Below the pieces are notes generated by a model that did no database searches, was not told the DNA's origin, and worked only from the letters and a program-made list of their open reading frames with translations. 20,764 nucleotides of DNA from Saccoglossus kowalevskii (Eukaryota > Hemichordata > Enteropneusta > Harrimaniidae), in contig NW_003132857.1 of the NCBI RefSeq assembly GCF_000003605.2, positions 78,670 to 99,433 on the forward strand. Reading direction: 5' to 3'. Both the position numbers and the translations under genes were made by a program. Numbering within the stretch: the stretch's first letter is position 1; every line of letters starts with the position of its first letter. Shown piece after piece: positions 18,134 to 20,764 of this stretch.

Positions 18134-19140
18134 GCTCTACCTGTGCTTTTCTTTGATTGGTTTGGAATATGATGTATGCATTTTTTACTTACTTTTGGAA
18201 GCAAACAATGGGAGCCTTTGTGGTCACCCTGTCTGTGTGTGTGTGTGTGTATATGCATATATGAAACTTGGTATATACATTTGCTGGGACAATGCACAAC
18301 CCTGATTAGTTTTTGGTTGATTTCAACAAAACTTGGTACACAAGTGATTGCGCTGAGGAAAACCAGGCTGCTAATCACAGATTCAATCAAATTTATTCTT
18401 TATTGTCTTCTGTTAATTTTATAAACATCTCAGAAAGTGCAGATTTATTTGGCGACAAGTGTCTTGTTTAAGAGACTAATCAGAAATCTGTAATTAATAG
18501 AAATATTTCATATTTGTATTTCATGACTCTAGTTTCAACAGCACAGGGAGTTTTTTTAATTGTTATATTATTGGGTTGATAGTATTGTAAATAGTTCAAA
18601 CTGAAATAAAAATGGTGGTAGTCAACATGTGTTTATTTATAACTGACTTGGTGTAATACCTGTAGTGTGATATAAACGCAACTGGAATCATATGAGGTAT
18701 AGTATAATATGTTGAGAATGTGTGCTTTTGACTCGGTGCCAAAGAAATAACCACGATTGGTCTGGAGACCTGCCTACTGAGAAAATAGTGCTCTGGGAGT
18801 TCTTGATCCGTGAGATTCAAGCAATGAATCACTATAGCAGAATTTATACAGAACAACTTATTTTTACCGTCTGACCAAATTATTGTGTATTTATTATAAA
18901 TGAAATGCATTTCCACTGAAAATAACAGTTACGTATGGTGTTTGATCATGGGAATATGTCAAACAGCTGTAAAACTAAAGATTCGGTTTGAAAATATCTG
19001 CACTCTAAAAGTTACGGTCAACATGTTGACGCTCAATGACGTACATACCTTGTACAAACGACCGGGATCGTTACTATACGCGGGCACGTATTTGAGTCCC
19101 GTATGCACATACCATATATATTTGTGACGACACGCATTGG
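18134..19140. other. No gene seen
   Basis: Contains a short (TG)n run at about 18233-18250. The 106-codon minus open stretch (18596-18916) shows no motif, and its composition is that of the surrounding AT-rich DNA. Confidence 0.5.
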
Positions 19141-19181
19141 ATTAACTTTTAATATAGTTGAATTAACTTTTAATATAGTTG
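19141..19181. repeat. 21-bp unit duplicated in tandem
   Basis: ATTAACTTTTAATATAGTTG occurs at 19141-19160 and again at 19162-19181, one A apart. Confidence 0.85.
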
Positions 19182-19244
19182 TGATATGTTTGGATTAAAA
19201 CGCATCTCTATATGGGGGCGCGATTTAATTGGAGTTTAATTAAA

Positions 19245-19487
19245 CGAGATATATGGGTCTCATATAAACAAAGATGGCGACTTTGACCGTTGCTCAGATC
19301 AACGAGTACAAACTGAGACGTTATTACCAAGCTTTAATTAGGTATTTTCAGGTGATTGGAAGGTATCGAAGGAGTTACCGGTGGTAATTTGCGCAAGTCG
19401 CGCCCAGAGGTCAAACCACATACTTGTGATTTCTATTAGAAAGAACGCATTGGATTGTAGAAAAATCAATGTTTATCAATACAAATG
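19245..19487 (+). mobile_element. Family A interior without TIRs (copy 3)
   Basis: From GAGATATATGGGTCTCATAT to TTTATCAATACAAATG this follows the interior of copies 1 and 2, including the ACAAAGATGGCGACTTTGAC start region (ATG 19274). Neither 36-bp TIR is present. The left flank has only a GGGGCGCGA remnant, and the right flank diverges exactly where the TIR should begin. Relative to copy 1 it has a 3-bp insertion and then a 1-bp deletion that breaks the frame. It could be a decayed copy or a copy of the sequence from which the element's interior came. Confidence 0.8.
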
Positions 19488-19745
19488 AGGACCAACACCC
19501 TTTAAGCTACGCAAACTTGACATAAATTCGATTAAATAAAAATATATATTATGAAAAATAGTGAGGGTCGTCACTTGGTCGGTGGGTAGGTGTAACGTTA
19601 CAACGCTGATAAGACACACACATACCATGCAGGTAGAGAACTTGAACAATATTGTAATAAAGACTCATAGATTGAAGGCATACACGAAATTAGGGACATT
19701 TACAATATAAACCCCATTACCATATCAAAAAAGTAATTCTTAGAG
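19488..19745. other. Probable start of LINE fragment, or spacer
   Basis: No readable domain. The LINE peptide becomes recognisable only from about 19746. Confidence 0.4.
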
Positions 19746-20220
19746 AAAACTAAGAAGCACTATACAGATTCATGGATTAGTGACATTAATAGAACAAATT
19801 CTAAGCTCAGAACATACAGCCTCCTTAAAAATGATATCAGTACGTCACCCTATCTGCATTTATTACATAAATTTATTTATTACAGACGACGTTAAAGTAA
19901 TGTCACACTTGAGATTGAGCTGCCATAAACTTCAAATTGAAGTTGGAAAACATAAAAGGCCAAAAATACCAGCAGAAAAAAGAATCTGTAAAAAATGCAC
20001 TTCATCAGAAATTGAAGATGAAATACATTTTGTAACAATGTGTGATTTTTATAATACTGAAAGAGAAATACTTTATAAAGAATTCACAAATGTACTCCCG
20101 ACTTTTCAATCAGAAAACAATATAAACACATTCAAAACTATTATTAATACAAACGAATATAAATTAATCAAGCATGTGAATAACCATATACCCTCTAAAA
20201 GAGGTTTAGAGGGTCTATAG
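19746..20220 (+). pseudogene. LINE C-terminal domain with Cys/His knuckle, frameshifted
   Basis: The frame starting at 19746 reads KTKKHYTDSWISDINRTNSK then LRTYSLLKNDIST and ends at TAA 19893. The protein continues one frame over as VMSHLRLSCHKLQIEVGKHK, RICKKCTSSEIEDEIHFVTM and CDFYNTERE, to TAG 20218-20220. The C-x2-C...E-x-H-x4-C arrangement (CKKC...EIHFVTMC) is the C-terminal knuckle common in non-LTR elements of the CR1/jockey-like type found in many invertebrates. One frameshift near 19860-19890 breaks it. This is the part missing from the LINE relic at 1355-2006. The element is 5'-truncated. Confidence 0.85.
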
Positions 20221-20435
20221 ACTAACTAATTAAAATTTTGTTTCAAGAAAAATGACACATAGACGTGTGCTTATCATACATAATTGTATACGTTATCACA
20301 CTATCTCTATTTATTTTAAACTATATTTATCTTAATTTTCTTTAACTTTAACTTTTGTTTTGTTACTATTTTTAAAATTTATTACATAACAGCCTAAAAT
20401 GATTTGTTAACTTTAATTATGGTGTAATAAATGAA
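20221..20435 (+). other. LINE 3' UTR
   Basis: Sequence between the LINE stop codon and the (ATT)n tract, ending GTGTAATAAATGAA. It parallels the GTAATAAA end of the first LINE at 2632. Confidence 0.6.
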
Positions 20436-20592
<157 letters not shown>

Positions 20593-20764
20593 TACATAAC
20601 ACAATCATGTGTAATGACTAACAATTTAGTGTTTCCGATTATTTTAATCAATAAACAAAAAGGTAAATTCGAACATTCAATGAATTACGCAATTACGCAT
20701 TTGCTGTTTATTACTGGTACTGATAATTCAAGGCGCATGCATTTCGAATTACTGGTACGGCGAT
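20593..20764. other. Right end, nothing recognised
   Basis: Short flank after the microsatellite with no coding sequence or repeat signature. Confidence 0.5.

Noticed and set aside
18596-18916. 106-codon minus open stretch
   Set aside because: AT-rich, no motif, no splice or promoter context recognised. Likely chance.

Overview
The window is animal nuclear DNA. It is AT-rich, has introns with GT..AG borders, and is full of non-LTR retrotransposon relics, short TTAA-flanked inverted-repeat elements and simple repeats. It carries one convincing host gene, a three-exon sphingolipid delta(4)-desaturase (DEGS1/DES1 type) on the + strand. Exon 1 is 5517-5598, exon 2 is 6867-7609 and exon 3 is 14548-14706, giving 327 residues. 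The histidine boxes fall at the same residue numbers as in the vertebrate enzyme. The gene structure, the retrotransposon type and the repeat landscape fit a lophotrochozoan, most likely a bivalve mollusc. That assignment is inference, because no marker sequence fixes the taxon.

Layout. 1-2661: a broken LINE, with an RT fragment bearing a YTDD box (about 439-690), a roughly 0.6-kb interruption, a C-terminal fragment (1355-2006) and a GTAATAAA plus (ATT)n tail. 2875-3181: a 307-bp element with perfect 36-bp terminal inverted repeats (TIRs) between TTAA sites (family A, copy 1). 3650-4345: a second, badly decayed RT relic. 4350-5516: upstream region and putative promoter of the desaturase. 5517-14706: the gene, with a 1268-bp intron 1 and a 6938-bp intron 2. 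Intron 2 holds a TCTG microsatellite, a tRNA-like SINE head, a hairpin, a candidate unannotated exon (8962-9075), a 212-bp MITE-like element, a two-level tandem repeat with a 155-bp period, and a 611-bp TTAA-flanked element with long inverted arms. 14707-17174: 3' UTR and gene-free DNA. 17175-17442: family A copy 2, inverted relative to copy 1. 18029-18133: a 21-bp minisatellite. 19245-19487: a TIR-less family A copy. 19746-20592: the C-terminal end of a LINE of the same type, ending in a long (ATT)n tract.

The desaturase is the only gene with a supported function. It should complete ceramide synthesis by putting the 4,5-trans double bond into dihydroceramide at the ER. The rest looks like transposon debris. 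The most interesting candidate is a 114-nt open segment in intron 2 with good splice borders, phase 0 on both sides, a hairpin-forming inverted repeat just upstream and an AATAAA downstream. It could be a cassette exon or an alternative terminal exon that changes the enzyme's C-terminus. Third-box residue Trp260, where Asn is usual, suggests a diverged lineage or paralogue. I found no CRISPR array, rRNA, intact tRNA or clearly new multi-gene system.
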